Of a stretch of 64,000 nt of DNA, positions 51,801 through 63,800 are shown piece after piece (position 1 is the stretch's first letter; each line of letters opens with the position of its first letter). Source of the DNA: Apilactobacillus zhangqiuensis. GTDB taxonomy: Bacteria; Bacillota; Bacilli; Lactobacillales; Lactobacillaceae. The notes below the pieces were generated by a model. It did not search any database. It was not told the origin of the DNA and saw only the letters and a program-made list of their open reading frames with translations. Position numbers and translations under genes: made by a program. The DNA lies in assembly GCF_019656215.1 (NCBI RefSeq), contig NZ_BPLK01000004.1, positions 62,001 through 126,000 on the forward strand, in the 5' to 3' direction.

Positions 51801-54800
51801 GAATGCGTCTGCAGCTCCGACGTATGCCACGTCTTCGTTGCTTGATGTCTTATGATCGGAAGTCTTAGTTGCATCCTTTTGAGCGGCATTGAAACCGTTG
51901 TTGGCATCGGTGTAACCAGTAGTGAAGACATCCTTCAATGCTTGGTTATTACCAAATTGACTTAGTGAGCTGTTAAGGTCGGCACTGTTACCGAACGCGG
52001 TAGCACCAGCGTTAGCTTGTACTTGAGCTTCTTGTAATGCCTTAGCGTAAGCTGCTCTAAATGGTGCTGATTGTTCTGCGTTGGCATTTTGACCAGCATG
52101 ACCATTCTTAACATCTTGCAATGCTGCAGCTGCACCACGGTAGACTTCATCACCATTGGATGATGTGTTGTGGTCTGCACCGTCATTAGCATTTTGAAGT
52201 GCTTGAGCGTATGCAGTTTGGGCATCACTGTAACCTCTAGTGTAAGCATCCTTTTGAACTTGGTTGTTACCAAACTTAGCAAGTTCATCTGCAAGGTTAA
52301 CACCTTGACCGAATCCAGTTGCACCATTGGTTGCTTGAGGTTGTGCTTCGTTCAATGCACGTTGATATGCATCTACATATACCTTGTCGGTTGAAGCATT
52401 AGCTTGAGCACCAACTTTGTTAGACTTAACGTCGGCAATTGCGTTTGTAACGGCTGCAAAGACTAGGTTGCTGTTAGTGTTAGCAGCATATGGGTTGTTT
52501 TCACTTGGGTTTTGTTGAGCTTCTGCGTAAGCAGTTTGAGCATCATTGTAACCCTTAGTGATTGCATCCTTGTCCGCTTGGTTAGTACCAGCACCGTTAA
52601 CAGTGTTATCAAGAGTAGCACCCTTGATGAACGCGTCACTACCGTTCTTAGCAACACCTTGAGCGTAACTCAATGCCTTGTCGTAAGCACTTTGAGAGAC
52701 TGCATCACTGTCAGCTGGACGACTGTTTCCATCGGTACCGTTCTTAACATCGTTGAATGCTAATGAAGCACCATGGAATGTCTTGTCAGCATTACTATCA
52801 GTTTGATGAGTAGTTGTATCAGGTTGTGCTTCAGCTTGACTGTATGCCAATTGTGCATCTGTGTATCCACGACTGACCGCATTTTGTAATGCCTTGTTGT
52901 CGCCTTGTGCATTTAGCAAGTCTTGTTGAGCAGTTCCCTTGTTGAAACCAACTGCAGCATCTTTAGCAATTTGTAGTGCTTGATCCTTCGCACGGCTGAA
53001 TGATGCAAGGTATGCTGCATTAGTTTGTGATGCGTCTGGAGTTGGGTTGTCACCACGAGATACCGCGTTAAATGCGTCGGCAGCTCCACGGTAAACCTCA
53101 TCCTTATCACCATTAGTGCTATGAGTTGAACTCATATTAGCATCCTTTTGGGCATCGCTGTATCCAGCAGTCGCATCGTTGTAACCCTTAGTAAAGGCAT
53201 CGCTTAATGCTTGGTTGTTACCAAATTGACCAAGTGCGCTGTTAAGGTCGGTCTTGTTACCAAATGCAGTGGCACCGGCATTGGATTGAGCTTGGGCTTG
53301 AGCCAATGCTTTAGCGTATGCCGCTTGATATGGTGCTGATTGTTCTGCGTTGGCATGTTGACCAGCAGTTCCGTTCTTAACATCTAACAATGCAGCAGCT
53401 GCACCACGATAAGTTTCATCACCATTTGATGATGTGTTGTGGTCGGCGTTATCGTTAGCATTTTGCAATGCTTGGCCATATGCTGCTTGGGCATCGTTGT
53501 AACCCTTGGTGTAAGCGTCCTTTTGGGCTTGGTTGTTACCAAATGATTCAAGTTGTTGTTGTAGGTTAACGCCATTACTGAATCCACTAGCCCCGTTGGT
53601 TGCTACCGGTTGAGCTTCGTTTAAAGCACGTTGGTAAGCAGCAACGTAAGCAGGATCAGAACTCTTGTTAGCATGAGCACCCGCTTCACCGTTCTTCACA
53701 TCGCTAAATGCGTTTTGAGCAGCTTGGAATACCAAGTTACTGTTAGTTCCATTTGCATATGGACTAGTTTGACCTGGAGTTTGTTGAGCTTGAGCGTATG
53801 CTGATTGAGCATCATTGTAACCCTTGGTGAAGGCGTTCTTGTCAGCTTGGTTGTTACCTAGTTTAGCAATTTGAGTTGCTAGGTCTTGGCTGTTACCAAA
53901 ACTAGTTGCCCCATTGTTAGCCACTTGTTTAGCAGCATTCAAAGCAACTTGGTAAGCGTCTTGGTAGACAGGACTAGCATCAGAAGTACCGTTTTGACCT
54001 TCTTCACCATTCTTCACATCGTTAAATGCGGCAGCCGCACCCTTGAAACTTTCATCCACATTAGTGTTACCAGTGTGGGTGGTGTCATCTGGGTTTTGAC
54101 GTGCTTCATTGTAACCTTGTGATGCACTAGCTTGACCTGCTTGGTAAGCATTCTTATCAGCTTGAGTCCAGTTAGTCATGTCTTGGTTATTGTTAGTGAA
54201 TTGGTTTTGTGCACCAAGTGATGCCTTGGCCAATGCCTTGTCGTATTCGGCACTGTATTGGTCTTGGTAAGCTTGGGTCTTGTTAGAACTATTGTCAAAA
54301 CTCTTCTTGGTGTTGCCCTTAATTGCGTCTAGGTAACCATCCTTAGCACCGTCATGACCAGTTTGCACGTTTGTGTTAGCAGATGTGTAGTTAGCATTGG
54401 CGTCTTTTTGACCGTTAAAGTCATTAGCACCGCTCTTACCGTCTGCTACAGCTTGAGCACCTGATTGATATGCGGCACTTGGGTTGCTTGGCGCTTCAAC
54501 GTTGTTAATCGCGTCATCATGACCTTGTTTAGCATCGTCGTAACCCTTTTGAGCAGCTAGACCAGTCGCACTGTTGTCATCAGTCTTAGCACTTCCACTG
54601 TTGTAAGTAGTTGCACCAGCTAATGCAGCAGCTTGACCATCACTCAATGCCTTGGTGTATGCATCAGCGTAAGCCTTGGCTTGAGTTGAATCAGTTGGTG
54701 TTGAATTGTTAGTACCATAACTTCCATCATGGAAACCATTTACAGTGGCATGGTATGCAGCCACTTGAGCGGCAGTACCATTGTATACGGAACGAGATGG

Positions 54801-57800
54801 ATTAGTCTTAGCGTCGTTGTATCCAGTTTGCATGTCGTTTGCAGTTTGAACACCGGCTAGGTAAGACTTGTCGTTATTGTTTTGGTTAATTTGACCATTA
54901 ACCTGAGCATTGTATCCAGCAGTTGCTTGATCAAACGCGTTCTTGTGAGCAACGTTTAGTGCATCATTTGAATTTGTAGCTGTATCAGGTTTGCCTGCAT
55001 CGAATTCTGCAAGTCCTGCTGCAGCTGCTTGAGCAGCTTCGTTCTTAGCACTCTTGTATGCGTTGATGTAAGCAGTTGACTTGCCATCCAATGATGTATC
55101 GTTACCGGTCTTACCGGCAGCAAAACCAGCCTTGGCACCTTCAAATGAGTTGTAAGCATCACTGTCGACAATGTTGTTGTTAGCAATTGTAGTGTCACCC
55201 TTGATTGCATTGTATGCAGTTTGCGCATTTTGCTTACCTGCATTGTATGCATCTAATTCAGTTGAAGATAGTTTTGAAGTATCTGTTGTTGGATTAGTTG
55301 CGTATGCATCGTTGGCACCACTTGTAGCAATTTGTTTAGCGTTATCGTAAGCGTTGTTGTAAGCGTCTTGATATTGAACTGACTTGTTAGCCAAAGTAGA
55401 GTCCTTTGGTTCATCGTTCTTACCAGCAGAAAACGCAGCTTGAGCAGCAAGGTAGCCCGCCTTTTCAGATGCTGATTCATTACCAGTTAGTTGACCACCA
55501 CTGGTGAACAATTTACGACCTGAAACCATGTCGTTGTAGGCGTTAACCCCAACCATGAATTGTGGGTTAGCCTTTTGTTCATCGGAGTAGTTACCACCAG
55601 CAGCCGCAGCCTTGTAACCAGCTACTGCATCGGCATAAGCCTTAGCAGCAACACCACTTGGTGCGTTGGTTACTGCTGGACTAGCGTTTCCATCAGCAAA
55701 TGTTTGAGCCCCTTGGATAAGTGCTTGTTTGGCATCCCCTTGAGCCTTCTTGTATGCAGTTTGGTAAGCCAATGACTTATCTGAAAGATCGGTAACATTA
55801 CCAGTCTTGGCATCATCGAAAGCTTGTAGAGCAGCCTTGTTAGCGTCATCTCTTGGAGTATCGCCAGTATTACTGTTTGTAACACCGTTGTAGGCATCTT
55901 GGTAACCGTTCAATGCTGATAGACCATACTTGTTACCGGTTTGAATTCCACTATCAGCGTTATCTGAGACCTTAGTACCAGCAAACCCAGTGTTAAATCC
56001 TTGTTGAGCATCTTGATAACCGTCTTGACCTAGCTTATCGCTTGGTTCTGGTTGGTTAGATACAAACGCATTTGCACCTTCATTGTATTGAACTTGCATT
56101 GCTTGGATGGCTTGCTTGTATGCAGCCTTCTTAATTGGATTGTTTTGAATTGTTGGGTCATCAGAGTTGGTACTGTGACCAGGATTATCAACCAAGTCAG
56201 TCTTAGCTTGTTGTGCTGCTTGCGTAGCACTAGTGTAGACAGGGTCTTGGTTATTGCTGTCAGTGTTACTGTTTACGATTCCACTAACGGCATCTTGGAC
56301 AGTCTTAGCAGACTTAATACCATCTTTTTGAGCAGCGTTTGGATTACTAATTGGTGTGTTGTTAACAATTGAATCGAAACCGGTCTTGGTATCATTGTAA
56401 CCTTGAGCCAAACGATCCTTAGCTTGTTGTGAAGTTACACCAGTAGTATCCGCAACGTTCTTACCACTATCAAATTGTTGTTGACCAGTTTGGTAGTTAG
56501 TTTGTAAATCAGATACAGCCTTGTTGTAAGCATCAACGTAGGCAGGATCCTTGTATTGAGATGTTTGTGGCTTGTCAGGGTTAGCGTCGATTGCATTACT
56601 TGCATCTGTGTAAGCCTTTTGAGCCTTAGCATATGCGTCGTTGTCGACATGGTCGGTAGTGGTGTTGTTTTCAACATCGTTTAGACCAGCTTGACTTGAC
56701 TTGTATGCATTGTATCCAGATACATAAGCGTCTGTCGCACCACTTGGCAATGAAGCCACGTTATTGTTCTTAGCTAATTGATATCCATCACTAGCATCTT
56801 GGTAACCCTTAGCTTGAGCAATTGAATGAGAATCTGTTCCGTATGGTTTATCTAGTCCCTTGTTAAAGTCGCTAGCACCGGTTGCAGCATCCCTTTGAGC
56901 TTGTTGCTTAGCAGCAGCATAAGCATCGTTGTAAACCACTGATTGACTTGCATCAGTTGGTGTTTGGTTATCAGATTTGCCGTTAGCACCATCCTTGTAA
57001 CCATTCAATGTTGCTTGGTATGCAGCTTCTTGAGCAGGAGTACTCTTGTATTCATTACCGTTGTTGTCCGGGTTAGTTGTGGCATCGTTAGTACCGTTTG
57101 CTAATTGCTTAGCTAGGTTGATACCAGCTTGGTAGTTCACGTTTTGGTTGTTGTTATCAGCGTTTCCAGCTTTTTGAGCTTGGTAACCATCCGATACAGC
57201 TTGATAACCAGCCTTGTGAGCTTGGTTTAATGAATCGTTTGAAGCAGTAGCAGAATCACTGTTACCGGCTTCGTATTCCTTAAGACCATCATTAGCAGCA
57301 GCACTAGCTTCATCCTTCGCCTTGTTGAAGGCATTTAGGAATGTGTTGGACTTGCCTGATAGATCAGGAGTAATTCCTGTTGATCCAGCAGCGAAACCAG
57401 CCTTTGCTCCATCAAATGCTTGAGCGGCATCTGTACCGGAAGAATTTGGATTAGTCTTGGTGTTGTCAGACTTAGTGTCGTTGTAAGCAGCTATTGCATT
57501 TTGCTTACCGGCTGCATATGCAGTCTTTTGAGCTTGAGTCCAACCATCTTGGCTAACTGGCGTAGTGTTGTTGAATGCTTCGGAAGCACCGATAGTTGCC
57601 TTTGCTTTGGCATCGGCATAGGCATTGTTGTAAACGTCTTGGTATGCTTCTGGTTTGCTTCCTAGATCACTTGGCTTAGCACTGTCATTCTTACCACTTG
57701 AGTAAGCATCTTGGGCAGCAGTGTAACCAGCCTTTTCGGCAGCACTAGCATCTCCTGGTAATTGTTCACCATTTACGTATGCATCGTGTCCCTTAGTTGA

Positions 57801-60800
57801 TTGGTTGTATGCATCAACCCCAGCCATAAATGATGGGTTCTTCTTATCATCATCGGTAATCTTACCGTCTCTAGCAGCTTCATAACCTGACTTAGCGTAG
57901 TCGTAAGCAGCTTGCTTAACTTGACTTAGTGCATCGTCACCAGTTGGTCTAGTTTCACCATTAGCAAATGCTGTCGCACCACTAGTAGTTGCAACAGCAG
58001 CGTCCTGTTGTGCTTTTTGGTATGCCAATTGATATGAAACAACCGGTTCTTTGGAGATGTCAGTTGTCTTTAGGTTCTTGGCGTCATCAAATGCTTGAAG
58101 GGCTGCAGCGTTGGCTTGTTGTTGCATTGCATCGCCTGAAGTGTCCTTCTTGTTTGATAATGCATCTTGGTAACCAGCCAATGCAGATTGTCCAGCTGTT
58201 TGACCAGCCTTAGTAGCACTGTGTTCGTTAGGAACGCTAGTACCATTGAAACCAGCAGCAAATCCAGCTTGGGCATCGTCGTAACCTTGCTTACCTAAAT
58301 CAGTGCTTGGCTTAGTTTGGTTGTTCAAGTAGTCGCTTGAACCATCTGCGTATTGTTGATGCATTTGGTTAACAGCAACCTTGTAAGCAGCCGCCTTGAT
58401 TGGGTTGTTTTGAATGCTTGCATCGTCTGAAGTAGTTGAATGGTCTGGGTTGTTTTGTAAATCTTGTTTTGTTTGTCCAGCTGCACTGTTGGCAGTTTGA
58501 ACAATTGGATCATTGCTACTTGAGACGTTGTCGGTTGCGACCCCGTTTACGGAATCGATAACCTTTTGTGCCATGTCAGCACCCTTTTGGGTAGTGTCAT
58601 TAGCATTGTTAGTTGTAGTTCCGTCAATCTTGTCGTTAAAACCACGTTGAACATCAGCGTAACCTTGTTCAATTTGGGTCTTAGCTTGAGTTGATTTAGC
58701 ACCAGAAGTATCAGCAGAGTTACTACCGTTCACGAATTGGTTAGTACCATCTTGATAGTTTTGCTTCAAGTCGTTGACTGCCTTTGCATAAGCAGTTTGG
58801 TATACCGGTGAACTATCACTAGCAGTTGCTGGTGAATCTGGGTTGGCACTGATTGCCTTAGAAGCATCATCGTAAGCCTTTTGAGCCTTGTTGTATGAAG
58901 CAGGATCGACAACGTTTGCAGTAGTTGTGCCATTTTCGATGTCATTAATTCCGGCTTGACCAGATTTGTTGGCATTGAAACCAGTCTTGTAGGCGTCAGT
59001 TGCGTTAGTTGGAACTGTTGCATCCTTATTGGTTGCAGCATTGTATCCATCTGTTGCATCTTGGTAACCCTTTCGTTGAGCAAGACTTTCGGCTGAACTA
59101 CCAGTTGGTTTAGCACTACCAGCAATGTATGAGCTAGCTCCTGTGGTTGCAGCTTCTTCACCCTTTTGCTTAGCAGCTTGGTAAGCATCGTTGTATGCCT
59201 TAGCTTGAGTTGGATCAGTGGTTGTTGCGTTATCGTTATTGCCGTCACTACCGTCTAGGTAACCATTAATGGTCGCCTTGTAGGCAGCGTCTTGAGCAGC
59301 TGAACCAGAGTTGTATGAATTCTTCTTACTTGGATCAGTTAAGGCGTCGGCAGAACCTTTTGCAACGTCCTTGGCAGTTTGAACACCTGATTGGTAAGAG
59401 GTGTCCTTGTTACCATTATCAACAGTGTTATTGTTTTGAGCGTTGTAACCGTTTTGAGCTTGGGTGTAACCATTAACGTGAGCAACACTTAGCGCATCCT
59501 TGGCATTAGCATCAGCAGAGTCACCTTGTTGAGCGTTGAATTGATCAGCACCATCTTTGGCAGCTTGTTGTGCTTCTTGCTTAGCAGCATTGTATGCGTT
59601 GATAAATGTTTGAGTCTTGTTAGTTAGGTCAGTGGTTGCACCAGACTTACCGTCTGAGAAACCAGCCTTAGCACCATCAAATGCTTCACCGGAGTTACTA
59701 CCAGTTGGGTAGTTGTTTTGAGCGGTAACGTCTTGCTTAGTTTTATCGAAACCAGCTTCGGCATTCGCCTTACCAGTGTTGTAAGCATCCTTTTGAGCTT
59801 GAGTCCAAGTGCTTTGATCTACCTTAGAAGCTGAGTTACCAAATGCTTCGCTAGCACCCGCTTGAGCCTTTTGTTGTGCATCAGCGTATGAATCTGAATA
59901 TTCGTCTTGGTAAATACCAGGTTGTTGATTCAAATCACTTCTTTGTGGTTGATCACTTGCACCAGCTGTATAAGCGTCTTTAGTAGCGTTGTAAGCTAGC
60001 TTTTCAGCTGTGGTTGCATCACCTGGTAATGATTTTCCTTCATTAAATAAAGTACGACCATTTTGAGCATCTTGATATGCCTTAACCCCAGCCATGAATG
60101 ATGGGTTGTTCTTTTCTGCTTCAGTCAACGTTGCACCAGTCTTGGCTGCATCGTATCCGGAACGAGCATCATCGTATGCCTTGGCTTGTGCATCTGTGAT
60201 GGCATCGGTAACCGTCGGACGAACCTGACCACTAGCAAATGCAGTTGCACCAGCTGTGATTGCTTGTTGTGCAATTTCTTTGGCCTTGTTGTAGGCAGCT
60301 TGGAAGGCTACCGGTTCCTTGGCTAGGTCGCTTGCACTCATTGAAGTATTGTTCTTAGCATCAGCAAATGCTTGTTTTGCACCGTTGTTACCGTCTTTTT
60401 CGACTTGTGGTGCGTTCGCATTTTCATCCTTTAGAGATAATGCATTGTTGTAACCAGCAAGTGCTTGTTCACCGGCGGATAATCCGCTTTGGGCTGCACT
60501 GTGTTGGTTAGCAATTGATGTTTGACCACTGAAACCAGCAGTGAAGCCATCGTTTGCTTCTTGGTAACCCTTCTTACCTAGGTCATCACTAGGTTCGGTA
60601 GTGTTATTCAAGTATGCATTAGTTCCGGCATCGTAGTTAGCCTTGTATTGTTCTTGAGCTTGCTTGTACGCAGCAGCCTTAACAGGGTTATTAGCGATAC
60701 TTGGATCAGTTGATACATCAGCATGATCTGGGTTGCTTAGTAAATCATTGTGTGCTGATTGAGTTGCACTGTTCGCAGCTTGAGCCACTGGGTCATTACT

Positions 60801-63800
60801 ATTCTTGTATGAACCATCCACTGAAGCCTTAACAGTATCAGTGACTGTCTTAGCAGCGTCCATCCCTGCTTTTTGCGCATCGTTTGGATTAGTAATGGTT
60901 TGACCATTAATCGCAGCATTGAAACCAGCTTGAGCATCAGCGTAACCTTGGCTAATTCTACCCTTACCTTGGTCAGATGAAGCGCCACTAGTGTTAGCAC
61001 TTGATTGAGCATCCATGAATTGTTGCTTACCTGCATCGTAATTGTTCTTCAAGTCAGCTTGAGCTTGCTTGTAGATTTCTTGATATGCAGGTGAAGTATT
61101 AGTAGTTGGTGCTGGGTTGTCTGGGTTAGCAACAATTGAATCGCTTGCATCCTTGTAAGCTTGTTGAGCTTGCTTGTATGCATTGTCATCAACATGGCTA
61201 GTTGGAGTTGTAGCACCCTTTTCAATGTCAGATAGACCTGTACGAGCAGATTCAGCCGCATTGTATCCAGCCATGAATGATGGATTGTTCTTTTCTGCTT
61301 CAGTTGGTGCTTGGTTCTTAACAGCGGCATCGTGACCACTTTGAGCATCCTTGTACCCTTGGCTTTGAGCTTGGCCAGCCAAACTCTTATCAGAAGTGTC
61401 TGATTGACCTGCGTTAAATGCGTTCGCACCATCAGCAGCCTTTTGCATACCTAGTGCATGAGCTTGGTTGTATGCATCGGTGTAAGCCTTGGCCTGAGCA
61501 GAGTCGCCTTCAGGAACACTTTGACCGTTATTGTTGTTATTAGCACCAGCTGTGATACCAGCTAAAGCGGCATCGTAAGCAGCCTTTTGAGAAGCGTTAG
61601 CTGGAGTGAATGACTTGTCATCGCTACCAGTTGCTTGTTGAGCTGCTGAAACACCAGTGTTTTCATCACTGCGTAATTGTTGACCTGCCTTGTATGCTGG
61701 ATCGTTGGTATTAATACCAGGACCAGTTTGACCGTTGTATCCGGCTTGAGCTTGAGTGTAACCATCATTGTGGGCTACGTTCTTAGCGTCGGTTGCGGTT
61801 GAACTAGCAGTATTACTCTTGTTAGCAGTAAATTCATCGATACCGGCTTGAGCATTTTGTTTAGCTTCTTGTTGAGCCTTGTTGTAGGCCGCCTTGAATA
61901 CGTCTGACTTACCGTCTAGTGAAGTTTGTCCACCATTAGTACCATCAGCGAAACCAGCTTTGGCTCCATCGAATGATTCTGAACCATCACTACCTGCAGA
62001 GTATGGGTTGGTTGCATTGACGTTGTCTTGGTTTTGCTTGTACGCATTGTTAGCGTTAGTAGCACCAGTTGCGTATGCATCCTTTTGCTTTTGAGTCCAG
62101 CCAGTTTGATCCACTGGTTGACCAGTCAATGCAGCATTAGCCCCTTGGGTAGCCTTTTGCTTAGCATCGTTGTATGAAGTAGTGTATGCATCCTTGTATG
62201 CTTGACTCTTACCAGTTAAATCAGGCATTTGACCGTCTGATTGACCGTTAGCGTAGGCATCGACAGTACCTTTGTAACCATCTTTTTGTGGTTGAGTCCA
62301 GCTAGTCATGTTTGGAGTGGTATTGCTACCAGCAGCTGCTAGTCCTTCGTTTCCTGACTTAGAATCATTGAAACCAGTATTTAGAGCTGAGTTATTCTTT
62401 TGCGCCTCAGTTAAGGTTTGACCAGCTTGTTGTAAATCATGACCTTGTTTAGCAGCAGCATAACCTGCACTTTGAACCTTTGAGATTGGATCAGTAGCAG
62501 TAGTGTTGTTGTCACCATTGACATAGCCACTAGCACCCTTGTCGTAAGCAGTTTGTGCTGCCTGTTTTACCTTAGCGTAAGCCAACTTGAATGCATTACT
62601 GCTTGAAGTGTAAGCAGAATCGTTGTTAGCAAGACCGTTACTAATGTCAGTAAGTGCTTGAGATGCACCATTGTTAGCATCAATTTGGTTTTGATCAGTT
62701 CCATCTGGGTAGTTCATTTGACCAGTTGAAACGGCATCGTTGTAACCTTGTAATGCCTTTTGACCTTCGTTAAAAGCATTGATAGCTTCATTAGTCTTCT
62801 TGGTTGATGAAGATTGACCACGAACGATTGCGTCTTCGAAACTTTGTTTAGCATCCTTGTAACCCATGTCGTATTCAGTAGTTGGGTTAGCAGGTTCAGC
62901 TTGACTGCTTAGGTATTGTTGAGCACCATTTTGGTAGTTAGCTTGCATTGCATTAACCGCGTTGGTGTATGCAGATGCGTAAACACTATTTGAAGCATTT
63001 GGATTTGAAGCTGGAACCACATTAGATACATCTGGATTAGCATCGACAGCATCCTTAGCTTTTCTAGCAGCAGTAAAGGCAAGACTGTAGATTGGGTCCC
63101 CACTAGTATTGGTTAATTTACCATTGTTGGCGACATCATTAACCGCACCTAGTAGTTGTTGACCTTCTTGGAAACCTGATTGTGCACCAGTAGTTGTAAT
63201 GGTGGTTGCGGCTTGTTCACCACTTAAAGCATCTTTATAACCTTGTAATGCGTCAGTGTAACCTTTCTTCAACATTTGAATAGCTTGGGCAGTTGAACCA
63301 ACCGCTGTGTATCCAGTACCAGAACTATATCCAGAAGCGAATTGTGATACCCCTTGTTGGTATTGGCCTTGTAGGTATGATTTCGCAACTATATAAGCAT
63401 CAGCATAAGCTGGTGATTTTCCAGTCATATTAGGGTTGTTAGGATTGTCTGGATTTTTACTTAAATCAGTGTAAGCATCGTTGAAGGCATTGTAAGCATC
63501 ATTGTATGAATTCTTATCAACAGCTGAAGTGTAACTATTTCTGTTACCACTTTGGGCATCATTATTAGCCGCACTTTCAGATTGATATGCATTGTAACCA
63601 GTCATGTATGCAGAATCGGATGCTTGAGCTGATCCAATGTTCTTAGACTCGCTAAATCCACTTTGAGCACGACCGTATCCATAGTTAAACGCTTGTGAAT
63701 CGGCATCGCTACCAGTAGCTGGGTTTTGTCCTCTAACGTATGCCAAAGCACCATTAGCACCATCTTGAATTGCGATATCTCTTGATCTGTTATATGCATC

